From positions 101,762,397-101,826,396 of the forward strand of contig CM031602.1 of NCBI GenBank assembly GCA_018398815.1: a stretch of 64,000 bases of DNA. The letters are read 5' to 3'. The stretch comes from Conus ventricosus (taxonomy: Eukaryota > Mollusca > Gastropoda > Neogastropoda > Conidae). The translations under genes were made by a program, and so were the position numbers. The notes beneath the pieces were generated by a model. The model made no database searches. It was not told where the DNA came from and saw nothing but the letters and a program-made list of their open reading frames with translations. The stretch's first letter is position 1. Each line of letters begins with the position of its first letter. Shown piece after piece: positions 24,021-33,595 of this stretch.

Positions 24021-24227
24021 GAATGCCAAGATCAATTTGAGACATGATTTATGATGTACATCCCCATTCTAAGGGGCTATGGCCTTTAAGAATAAAACAT
24101 TTGAGTCTTTAGTCTCTCTCTCTCCCTCTCACTCTTCACCAAGTGTGGTGGCTGGGTGTGGTGGTGGCGGTCTGCTTGCGTACAGATACACAAGTACCAC
24201 TGTGTGGTTACCTCAGTAGACTGAGCC

Positions 24228-24699
24228 ATGGCTTCGTTGTCCTCCAAAACTGTAAACGAAGACGCTCTGTGCATTACGTGTGTGAGCTATCTTCCCCTTC
24301 ACAGCAGACACTGCAGCCCCTCCCTCCGACGGTCCTCCCGTCACGCTGCCAGACTTTGGAAACACTTCAGACTTCGCCAACTTACGCCGTCCACTGTCTT
24401 TCTCCCACTGCCGTGACCAGCACTGGACCTGGGCGTTTTTAGCCTGTGACGTCGACAGCCACTGTTGGGCTAGACATGACGTCACCTCTTTTGCCTGGGA
24501 TTCACCGCTCTCCTCCATATGTAAGGCGGCCGTGCCGTTATTTCCGCTGCATTTCCTGTGTGAATCTTTTGGGGAGCACGTGCCCTTCACCTTGGTGTGC
24601 GATTTTCATGCGGACTGTTTTGATGGCAGTGATGAGGAATTCTGCACCTTCAAGCCCTGTCCGTATTATGCTGCAGCACCCTGTGGCAACAGTGGGCAG
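24228..24699 (+). CDS. Host exon with LDL-receptor class A module
   Basis: A cysteine-rich coding stretch ends in a clear LDLa module: ...LHFLCESFG...FTLVCDFHADCFDGSDEEFC (about 24550-24648), with the acidic calcium-binding signature D..CFDGSDE. Upstream, cysteine-containing sequence reads from an ATG in good context (gccATGg, 24228) but needs two frame corrections (about 24326 and 24405), both at C-runs that differ between the copies. It ends CAG|GTCAGT at 24699/24700, a good splice donor, so it is probably one exon of a secreted or receptor protein rather than a whole gene. LDLa modules bind ligands extracellularly. Which gene it belongs to cannot be said. Confidence 0.55.
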
Positions 24700-24769
24700 G
24701 TCAGTCAGCTCCCTGCTTTACATGAAGATCATGGTCAGTTACTATGCTTAGTGTTAAGGCTTTTATACT

Positions 24770-24772
<3 letters not shown>

Positions 24773-24857
<85 letters not shown>

Positions 24858-24875
24858 GACAGAGACAGAGAGAGA
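24773..24875. repeat. (GA)n microsatellite (copy 2)
   Basis: Nearly pure GA for about 75 bp, then GACA/GAGA. Confidence 0.95.
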
Positions 24876-25124
24876 AAGAAGTTGTTTCAAGAAAGTGTTC
24901 AAGTGATTTTAAGTGCTGTCATGATGTTTATTGCTCAGCCAATAAGAAAGGCACGTATGGAGTGTGAATGCTGTCGCGAAAATTTAAAAAATCGTATCAT
25001 ATGCTACATCTGCAATGCCTTTCTAAGCCTGCACTAGCGTTAGCATTATCATTATCGTGTTTTATTCACATTCAAATTTAACAAAGGATTTTACTGAAAC
25101 AAATCACACAGGACGAAACGTTCT

Positions 25125-25640
25125 GCAGGAAACGTCTTAAGGGAAACTCTCGCTCCCATGATGAAATAAACGCACGTTCACAACTTTAGACGAATGCTGC
25201 TTGTGACACTAAATCGCCTAGCAGATATGATAGCACACAGCACACAGAACAAACAAGGAAACGTCCCCCAAAAGCTTGCCTCTATACCCTGCACTGGAGA
25301 CATCTGCAACATCACCTGAAGAAGTCAATGAATACAAACTGATATCTATTCAAGACTGGCACAGCCTTTTCCATCTGGAATATAGTCAGGCAGGTACACG
25401 GAGGAGCAGTAACAGATGCAGTAACCACCATTTGAATGAAACAAAAGGGAATCCACAATGCGGCAGGGAGCAGTAAACATTGAATAACAAACAAGCAAAG
25501 TAACTCTTGTCCCATGATGAATTACATGCAAGTTCACAACTCCAAACGAATGCTACTTACGACACAGAATCGCTTAGCAGATATGGCGGCACAGAGCACA
25601 CAGAGCAAGCAAGGAAACAAGGGGGTGCCTTCTATTAGGC
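25125..25640. repeat. Two diverged ~125-bp direct repeats flanking a mobile-element end
   Basis: 25145-25265 and 25505-25625 share CCCATGATGAA, GTTCACAACT, CGAATGCT, AATCGC.TAGCAGATAT and GCACACAGA. Between them, TTCAAGACTGGCACAGCC plus about 60 more similar bases (25345-25410) match the ends of the nested element at 58946-60413. Confidence 0.6.
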
Positions 25641-25920
25641 GAATCAGCGTCGCAAGCAGCATTCTTTTGGAGTTATGAACGTGCACCTTTTTCATGCTAG
25701 GGTGATGATAATGATGATGATTGATGATGATGTAATCCTTTCTTTTTGTCAGTGACAATGACATGGCAACGAAATGTTATTCCAGTGGGGCCAAGCCTCA
25801 TTACAAGGGGTATATGTACATAGAAAAGTAACAAGAGCTTTACGATTTCGGCAGAAAGAAAGAAAATATAAAATTACCAACTATATATTTCACTACCTAC
25901 ACTCTTAATATTAAGTCAAT

Positions 25921-26200
25921 TTAGGGCATTGCAATCTCTCTTGCTATAGAAACTGTTAACAAGTAAATGCAGAGGGGTTTTTCTTCAGTTTTTGCATTAA
26001 TTGAGGATAACAATAAATTAAGATTGAAAGCACTTGCTATTCTGTAATGTTTTAGAGCGATCAACTGTTTTCTTAAATTATCGTAAAATGGACAACATAA
26101 AACAAAATTAACTTCGTTTTCTTCGATATTCATACAGAATGGACATAACAGATCATAAGGTGTAGGATTCCTGTATCTACAGTGAATTCAGTTTAAACGT
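25921..26200 (-). mobile_element. Truncated LINE C-terminus
   Basis: A minus-strand frame reads ...YDLLCPFCMNIEENEVNF then CCPFYDNLRKQL, the CxxC...CxxP zinc-binding tail of LINE reverse transcriptases, followed by about 45 residues and a stop at 25921-25923. It lies opposite to LINE B and differs in sequence, so it is a separate, 5'-truncated copy. Confidence 0.7.
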
Positions 26201-26447
26201 GATCCAATCTGACACCACCCACCCCACCCCCACCAAACCTCTCACGACTCATTCTCCGATTGACGAGAATGCACCTCATCACCTGCATGATCCGAAACCA
26301 CTGACCCCGAACTTACATGCATACATCCGCTTCTCAAAATGAGCCTTCAGCAAGCTTATAGTCTCTGAGGAGACCATCTCCAAAGGGAGAAAACTCACTA
26401 ACATATCATCACTACTGGTCAGATGCCGGTATTTCGAAACCTGACTG

Positions 26448-26766
26448 TTTCTCCTCAGTGCTCAGAAAGTCCTAACTTTCTCCTCAGTGCTCAGAAAGTC
26501 CTAACTTTCTCCTCAGTGCTCAGAAAGTCCTAACTTTCTCCCCAGTGCTCAGAAAGTCCTAACTTTCTCCTCAGTGCTCAGAAAGTCCTAACTTTCTCCT
26601 CAGTGCTCAGAAAGTCCTAACTTTCTCCTCAGTGCTCAGAAAGTCCTAACTTTCCCTCAGTGCTCAGAAAGTCCTAACTTTCTCCTCAGTGCTCAGAAAG
26701 TCCTAACTTTCTCCTCAGTGCTCAGAAAGTCCTAACTTTCTCCTCAGTGCTCAGAAAGTCCTAACT
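26448..26766. repeat. 29-bp minisatellite (copy 2)
   Basis: Eleven near-perfect 29-bp units containing CTCCTCAGTGCTCAGAAAG. The unit has an internal dyad (CTTTCTC.../...CAGAAAG). Confidence 0.95.
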
Positions 26767-27180
26767 TGACTTCTCTGCCTTTTAGGTTTGTTTTAAGCAG
26801 GATGCTGAAGGCTCATTTTGAGAAGCATTCATTATTCCCCATTTACCCATTCAAGCACACACTGTTAGTTATGCAGAATTATCTTCCACTGCAGATTGTG
26901 ACGGATTTATAAAGCCCCATTCAATAATGATGGTTGAATGTTCAGGCAAGAATGATAGACAGTTGTAGGAAAGTTAAACTTTCGTCCACTCCCTTCACAT
27001 TCTTTCTAAAGATGGAACAAGAGGTTTGATTTTGACAATAACAACTAAATTTAATAAAATATGAGTAACGATGAAGATGATCTGCAGTGAGTATGTCGTT
27101 TTGTTGTTTTGAATGCTGATGTCCGTTTGCTCTTTATGAAATGGATTACATACAGAAGGAACTAATCATGCACATTCACT

Positions 27181-28712
27181 TTGAAACAGCAAAGTTTCTG
27201 TCCTTCTCCACTTCGTTTATGCAATAGCACAAATATCGATTGTCCGTTCGTGCTAAAAATGTCTTTCGGAGAATACACATAGAATATAGTTATGCATTAC
27301 AAAAAAAATAAAATGTCTGAGTGTGTTGTAGCGTGATTGAATGTGGAGGGATGTGTTTGTATGATTGGCACTCAGCTTCACGGAATCCTGTAGTCTTCCG
27401 GAGTTCCTCTGATGCTCAGAGTCCACCTCCAGATTCCAGCAACGTTGACACGCCAACACGTTCCTCTCAATGAAGAATGTAGTAGGATAAGGATGCGTGA
27501 CGAAGATAAAGATAAAGATACGGAAGGAGGAAAAGAAAACCTGCAAGATAACGATCGTCTTAGATCTTGCACTATAATGGCACATCACTAATCCACTCAC
27601 TACACACTCCAAACACACTTTACAATTGCACTAGCTTGCTCTATCATTTACAATTGATTTCCTTCAAAAATTTGCTTTACGATATAACTCGTTAGCAAAG
27701 AAGAAAAGTGTACACGAATATTCCAATCTGCCTTAATTGTGTAATTCGCCAAGGCTTAATGCTTAGTGAATTACAATTATATTTAATCCCTGAACAGATT
27801 AAATCAAATCGCGTTAATCTTCATATTACACAGATCACTTAGATCCAAGAAAAATGTTTCGTTCATAACTTGAACTCGTTTACGATTTTCCAAATAATAA
27901 ATCTGCATTCACACAAATATCATATCTTCTAAATATGGTTGTATGCAACGGTGAAACTGAAATAGAATTTGCATAATATAGATTAATACATGACAACACG
28001 ATATGATGAGAGCAAACAAATGAAAATGACAGCTCCATAATCAGTCATATGTGTTGACTGGTAAATCTAAAATAGTTAATTCAGAGCATTCTAAATGATC
28101 GCGCACACAAAATATTATTGAACCGGTAAAATGTGCCTTAATATGATTATATTGAGATAAATGTTGTTGCGCCACACGAAAAAAATTGTTTCGATCTATT
28201 TACCTCAGCAGTCTTCAATGGCTACAGCTATCGACTTGCCCACGGAACGATGAAACTCGTCAAAGCCTTCCCTGCAAAGGTTGTGGGTGTTGTCGAATGC
28301 CCTGCAGTCCCCTCTCAGTCTGGCCTTGACTGATTCCTTCAACAGGCTTCTTCTTCGAAAAATTTGACCTTTCGTGTCGAGCCAATTTCTTGTCAACTTG
28401 GTTGATCAGTTTGTATGAAGCAACGGCCAACACTTACTGCACATGCGCGGATAAAAAAACAACTGATATTTCGATAATTATGATTGGTCAATACCATGGT
28501 TTTCCATACTCTAAGATTGTAAATTATTTTAATTATTAATACAAATACAGGTCTGCACAACGTTTGAAATCATAAGCGTACAGCACTAAAGCAAAAACTA
28601 ACAATTAGTTTCGTCGTTTGGATATAGAAATATAAAACAAGTGCAGAGCAAATAGACGTCATGTATCAATTGCGTCATTTTCTCGATGAAAATGACCGGA
28701 GCTTATGAATGA
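27181..28712. other. AT-rich single-copy stretch, little recognised
   Basis: No repeat or family recognised. One minus-strand open frame at 28205-28396 (63 codons, ATG at 28396) ends in CTGCTGAG|GTAAAT, which resembles a splice donor, and lies downstream (in its own direction) of a CACATGCGCG element near 28440, an NRF1-like site. It could be a first exon, but there is no homology to support this. Confidence 0.3.
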
Positions 28713-29450
28713 ATGTCACACAGATATGAATGCGTGTGTCCCCCCTATTATTTCAATCTAAGAAAATCTAAGGCGTCAAGTGTAGGTACAAGGTTGCGGA
28801 TGTTATGCAGCGATGACAACATGCTCCAACAACGTATTTCAGAATACGCAGGGTATTTTGAACTATCTGGCTGGAACAGAAACGTTGCAGAACAACAACT
28901 CCAAAAAGGTGCGCAAGTAGACCGGAAAAAAGCCTTGTTCACACCTAAACGAAAGAAAGCAAAAACACATGCATGGGTGACAACCTTTGACCCACGCTTT
29001 CCATCCAAAACTCAAATTCTGAAAAAGATCCAACAGCTTGTTTACCCAGACCCAGAAAATACGAAGATATTTCCCTCTAGATCCATTATTCCTGCAGACC
29101 GACGAAGAAAGAACCTAGAACAGATTATTTTATAAGCCGACCATCCCCAGATGTGTTGTAGACCATGGCCCGAGAACTCAACCAGGATTCAGAAAATGTT
29201 CAGCAAAACGATGTGATATATGTGTTTACAATCTAGACATACAAGAATTCACTTCTCCTTGGGATGGGGGAAATCTAGAACTGCACCAGTGCATGGACAT
29301 TTTTGCCCTTGACTCAGTGGAAATGACAGGTATCTAGGAGCAAGGGAGACGTGGTGGATAGCGAATATTTGGACAGTTTTTGTGTTGGTTACATACTCGT
29401 CTGGACCTCAATGCTTCCCGAAAAACAAGGATTCAATTCCATTGAGGCGT
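28713..29450 (+). pseudogene. Penelope-like retroelement fragment (C-terminal linker region)
   Basis: Open frame 28713-29135 reads FELSGWNRNVAEQQLQKGAQ...KKAKTHAWVTTFDP..PSKTQILKKIQQLVYPDPENTKIFPSRSIIPADRRRKNL. A shifted frame continues KPTIPRCV...GFRKCSAKRCDICV and SPWDG. This is typical of the region between the reverse transcriptase and the nuclease in PLE-type or related elements in invertebrates. A frameshift lies at the TTTTATAAG run (about 29132). The GIY-YIG part is missing. Assignment is from general resemblance, so the exact family is open. Confidence 0.6.
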
Positions 29451-29714
29451 TGTCTGTGTGCGGGTGAGGAAGGCAGATTATCATTTCCTTTTAAAGATTA
29501 GGCTATTGGATTGAGGGCTTATGGACAGTTTTCTTTCTTGGGAAGAGGGAAATGACAAGCAAGCCAGGTAGAATAGGGACTATACAAATATACAAATATT
29601 CTACAGCTCAAATGTAAAAGTGTTCTCCTCTTTTATCCCTTATCAAGGGTGATATAAAGACAATGCATATGTTCCTGCATAATGATGAGAATATAAATGT
29701 GTGCATGAGTGCGT
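29451..29714. other. Spacer between two retroelement fragments
   Basis: No coding potential or repeat recognised. Confidence 0.4.
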
Positions 29715-30725
29715 ATGTATTGGATCATGTGGCGGTGCAGAAACATGCGAACTGGTCGGACTATTTATGCTATCCAAAATCAAGAAACAACTCGGAAAAC
29801 AAGTTGGATTATACAAAGACGACGGCCTTGCTGCACTAACCAACAACCCAAGAACCATTGAAAGTAAGAAAAAAGAATTATGTAAAATCTTCCAAAACCA
29901 CAACTTAAAAATCACCATTGAAGCAAACAAAAAGGTAGTAAACTACTTAGACATAACGCTTGATCTCATCAACTACATATATAAACCATACAAGAAGCCC
30001 AATTGCACACCTATCTATGTAAACATCAAACGCAACCACCCACTACAATGCAATCCAGACAATAACACAAATAGAAATAAGAAAAACAGGAAAAGAAAAA
30101 TCACATGGTACAACCCACCATACGACGGAAAACTCAAAACAAACATGAAAAGAATTCTTTAAAATTTTAACAACCTCGTTCCCAAAAGAACATAAACTAT
30201 ATAAAATATTCAACAAAAACACCGTCAAACTATCGTATTCATGCATGCCCAACCTCAAAAATGTAATTGACGCATCTAATAAAATGAAAACCAACACAGC
30301 AAAGAAGGGTGAAGAAAGGAAATCTTGCAATTGCATCAAAAAAAGAGCAGTGCCCCCTGAGCAATAAATGCCTTCACAACAACATTGTATACCAAGCCAC
30401 TGTGACATCAGAAAATGAAAAAGAAACATACATAGGGATCACTGAAAACCACTTCAAAACCAGATATGCAAACAACAAACAGTCATTTAATAAAGAAAAA
30501 TACAAAAACCAAACAGAACTGAGCAAATATATCTGGAAACTTAAAGACGCAAAACAAGCTAGAATATATCCTGGAAAATCATAAAAAAGAGCATCACCAT
30601 ACAGCAATGTTTCAAAAAGGTGCAACCTATGTTTCTAAAATAGAATCCTAACATCATCATTCCCAAAAGAGCACAAATTATCCAAGATATTCAACAAAAA
30701 CAGCATCAAATTATCATACTCATGT

Positions 30726-31262
30726 ATGCCCAACCTTAAAAACATCATTGATTCAACCAACAAAATGAAAAGAAGCACAGAGAAAAACGAGGGTGATGAA
30801 AGGAAATCCTGCAACTGTATCAAGAAAGAACAGTGCCCTCTGAGCAACAAATGCCTCTACAACAGCATTGTGTACCAAGCCACTGTAACATCAGAGAACG
30901 CAGAAGAAACATATATAGGTATCACTGAAAACCAATTTAAAACTAGATATGCAAACCACAAACAGTCATTTAACAAAGAAAGATACAAAAACCAAACAGA
31001 ATTGAGTAAATACATCTGGAAGCTCAAAGAGAAAAAGATAGACTACAATATATCCTGGAAAATCATAGAAAGAGCAGCACCATACAACAACATCTCAAAA
31101 AGATGTAACCTATGCTCAACGGAAAAGTACATAATACTATGCAAACCACAACTGGCAACTTTAAATACTAGGATAGAAATGGTTAACAACTGCAGGCACA
31201 AGTGGAAATTCCTATCAGTGAACAAGAACCAGAAACACACGAAAAACACAGACAGCACGTGA
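30726..31262 (+). CDS. GIY-YIG nuclease part of PLE (open remnant)
   Basis: 178 codons without a stop: a cysteine-rich linker (CNC...CPL..KC, residues about 28-44), the GIY-YIG core with TYIGIT (about 63-68), the catalytic Arg in FKTRYANH (about 73-80), the TELSKYIWKLK helix (about 93-103) with the expected Glu, and a C-terminal CNLC...CKPQ segment. It lacks the reverse transcriptase in frame, so it is a remnant, not a homing endonuclease gene. Confidence 0.75.
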   Translation: MPNLKNIIDSTNKMKRSTEKNEGDERKSCNCIKKEQCPLSNKCLYNSIVYQATVTSENAEETYIGITENQFKTRYANHKQSFNKERYKNQTELSKYIWKLKEKKIDYNISWKIIERAAPYNNISKRCNLCSTEKYIILCKPQLATLNTRIEMVNNCRHKWKFLSVNKNQKHTKNTDST

Positions 31263-31308
31263 TGACAGACAACACAAGCAGTTATAAAACACCGGCAGCA
31301 CAGACCCA

Positions 31309-31356
31309 CCACATCCTGATGATTGCATTGCATGAAACAGCGCTGTAGATAGTTTT
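31309..31356 (+). ncRNA. Hammerhead ribozyme motif in PLE end
   Basis: Core CTGATGA (31316-31322), stem II TGC-ATT-GCA, GAAA (31334-31337), palindromic stem III CAGCGCTG, then T-A (cleavage site GTA) and GATAG, which pairs with the ATC before the core. All conserved core positions are present. Hammerhead motifs with very short stem III are known from PLEs of many animals. Confidence 0.72.
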
Positions 31357-31370
31357 AGACCTTATCTTTT

Positions 31371-31371
<1 letters not shown>

Positions 31372-31453
<82 letters not shown>
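31372..31453. repeat. (TA)n microsatellite
   Basis: About 40 TA units directly after the PLE end. Confidence 0.97.
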
Positions 31454-31457
<4 letters not shown>

Positions 31458-32606
31458 ATTTAAATTTAAAATGGAGAAAATTAACTTTAGGTTTTAATCT
31501 TCCCATTTTAAAACCCTTTTTAAACTGGTATGTTGCTCCCTTCTTGGTTGAGCACTGTCAAGTTCAAGCAATACACTCACTCTCCCTTACTACTTACAAA
31601 TACTCAAATACATAAGCAATAAACAAGTTTAATAAAACAACACTACACAACACTTTCACACCGACTCACAACTCTTCCACCCTTTAGTCTGTACTTGTTT
31701 AGCAGCACTTCGCCTCCATTACATCAGTTCGCAACATACCCCATCCTGCAGTGACAGGGGGTACATTCGGAAGTCCTTCCCCAGTCTTGCTCCCAAGAGC
31801 CAGGCATTTCTCCAGGAATGAGCGCTCTGGAACTAGAATCCTAATGTAAGATACACAGTTCCTTAAAGCCTCTCTCCAACAATTTAACAATTACTCCGAG
31901 TTTATGATTTTAAAATAGTTTGCTGAAAGATCTTTAGAAAAGCAAGATGAAAGTCATCTCTGTCCAAAGGCAGTTAACATTTTACAAAGACAATTAACTT
32001 TATAAACCTAAACAGGTTTATGAACATTATCAACGTTTGTATACATTTTAGGAAAGACCACAATATGTATACTTAATACAATGAACATCAAAGCAAAACT
32101 TTAGGGTTAATTTAAAGAATGTAAATATATTCTTAAATCTTCCAGTCTCCACTGCCTGGTGAAATTACAAGCAAATTTAACACTTACTTTTCGGACCCGT
32201 AGACACCTAGTCTACACTAGCACTTGGTGCTATATTTACAAATTATACTCAGGGGGAATAAGACTTTCCCTGACCTGAAATAACCAACTAGCCCACTACC
32301 AAGCCAGGCTAACTAACAGAGAGCCCATCCGCTCTCCAGGCTGTCTTCTTCCAGTCTGCCAAGAAGAGACAGTCACAAAATTGCGTGCTCTAAACAGCAC
32401 TCACTTTCAAAATGATTGTATCTAACCACACCACAGGTGTAAGGGTGAATTTTCTATACTGTGTCTAAATGTACCCAGATAATTTTTTTTAATATCTCCA
32501 GAGCGCTCTTCCTGACAAGCACTATTACCATTCTGATTGGCTTTTTAACTCTAATTTTATTGATTGCTCCTCACGTTGAGCACTGTGGCCTTGCAGAATT
32601 TAAATT
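31454..32606. other. Segment between two copies of a 36-bp PLE-end sequence
   Basis: CAGAATTTAAATTTAAAATG and the next 16 bases occur at 31454 and again at about 32597. The ~1.1 kb between them has no recognised gene. CTCCTCACGTTGAGCACTGTGG (32570) is the sequence found at the start of the PLE copies at 57826 and 61730, so this looks like PLE terminal sequence with an inserted or rearranged segment. Confidence 0.45.
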
Positions 32607-33595
32607 TAAAATGGAGAAAATTAACTTTAAGATTTTTATAAGCCGGGTGAGCAGAAAAATACCTTCAGTCTCTAAAGAGTTCCCGGCACAAAAGCACCTC
32701 CAGTGGCCGAAGAGAGACTGAGGGCAAGATTTTGTGGCAGTCAGGTATTTACTCATGATTGAATTGAAGTTATGTCTTGTATTAATGAAATAGTTTTCTT
32801 TTCTGTAATTTGACACATCGGATGATTATGTGATATGATAAAAAACACTCTTTTCGATAAAAATGGGACCAACGGAATTCGTTCCTTTATATGTAATAAT
32901 TGTATTCTTGGAACTTTGAAAAAGGGTTCAATGTGGAAATCATTTCTCTCCATGTGTAAAATCATGGTGTCTCTCAAATAAAGAAAATGTTCTATTGTAA
33001 TGCGGCATTGAAACTTTGTAGATTTTGTTATGAGCATTTTCCCCAAGTTCCAGTGAAATGCAGAGTGACGGTTAGCTACAAACAAGAATGATAAATGTGC
33101 TGAAGTAAGCTAGATAATCAAGGTAGCTATCAGTTCCCCAGGTGTCGGTGTAGCCATGGGTCCGACCTGGAACTTACTGCAATCTGGGTCTGGGGTGTAG
33201 CCTGTGCCCAGCCCCTGTCTCTGCCCTGCCAGGGTGTCTCTACCCTGCCAGGGTGTCTCTACCCTGCCAGGGTGTCTCTGCCCTGCCAGGGTGTTGAGAG
33301 GCTGACTTTAGGTCAGTAAGACGTGTGTGCACCGCCAGCTGGTGTGGGGTGAAGCACTAACCCCAGCCCCTGTCTCTGCCCTGCCAGGATGTTGAGAGGC
33401 TGACTTTAGGTCAGTAAGACGTGTGTGCACCGCCAGCTGGTGTGGGGTGGCAGCACCAACCCAGCCACCATCTCTGCCACGTGGGAGGGGTGTTGAGAGG
33501 CTGCCCACGTGGTCAGCAACGAGCTGGACTGTCAAAGGGCTTCAGACGTCGTCGGCACGGCGACTCGGCTGCTTTCGTCCGGACGACGACACGCC
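32607..33595. repeat. Dispersed repeat family related to 55370-56640
   Basis: Shares TTTTCCCCAAGTTC, CTAGATAATCAAGGTA and CAGTTCCCCAGGT with 56160-56295, and the same order of features. It includes 21-bp CCTGCCAGGGTGTCTCT units (33220-33295) and a ~118-bp duplication with GTCAGTAAGACGTGTGTGCA (33315 and 33411). No gene recognised. Confidence 0.6.

Larger units (their letters stand above)
17527..27180. repeat. Segmental duplication, copy 2
   Basis: Second copy of the ~9.6-kb segment. It starts about 14 bp inside a Polinton terminus ('TTGAAGTTTACTTGT'), then a damaged terminal palindrome, then the sequence that follows Polinton A at 7948. Frames are generally longer than in copy 1, but indels remain. 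Confidence 0.88.
29715..31370 (+). mobile_element. 5'-truncated Penelope-like element with duplicated nuclease part
   Basis: Begins inside the reverse transcriptase: GAETCELVGLFML (motif B), then YKDDGLAAL (motif C, RDDG-like) in the frame 29701-30162. After a deletion and frameshift, the linker and the GIY-YIG nuclease region occur twice: first decayed at 30170-30645 (CLHNNIVYQATV...TYIGITENHFKTRY), then in a cleaner frame at 30726-31262 (CNCIKKEQCPLSNKC, TYIGITENQFKTRYANHKQSF, TELSKYIW). The two copies start at the same element position, so this is a partial tandem arrangement, common for PLEs. PLEs use the nuclease for target-primed insertion. Confidence 0.85.

Noticed and set aside
27253..27618. 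121-codon minus-strand open frame as a host gene
   Set aside because: No recognisable domain, AT-rich surroundings and no codon bias I can defend.
30726..31262. Free-standing homing endonuclease
   Set aside because: The GIY-YIG domain is part of Penelope-like elements, next to their reverse transcriptase.
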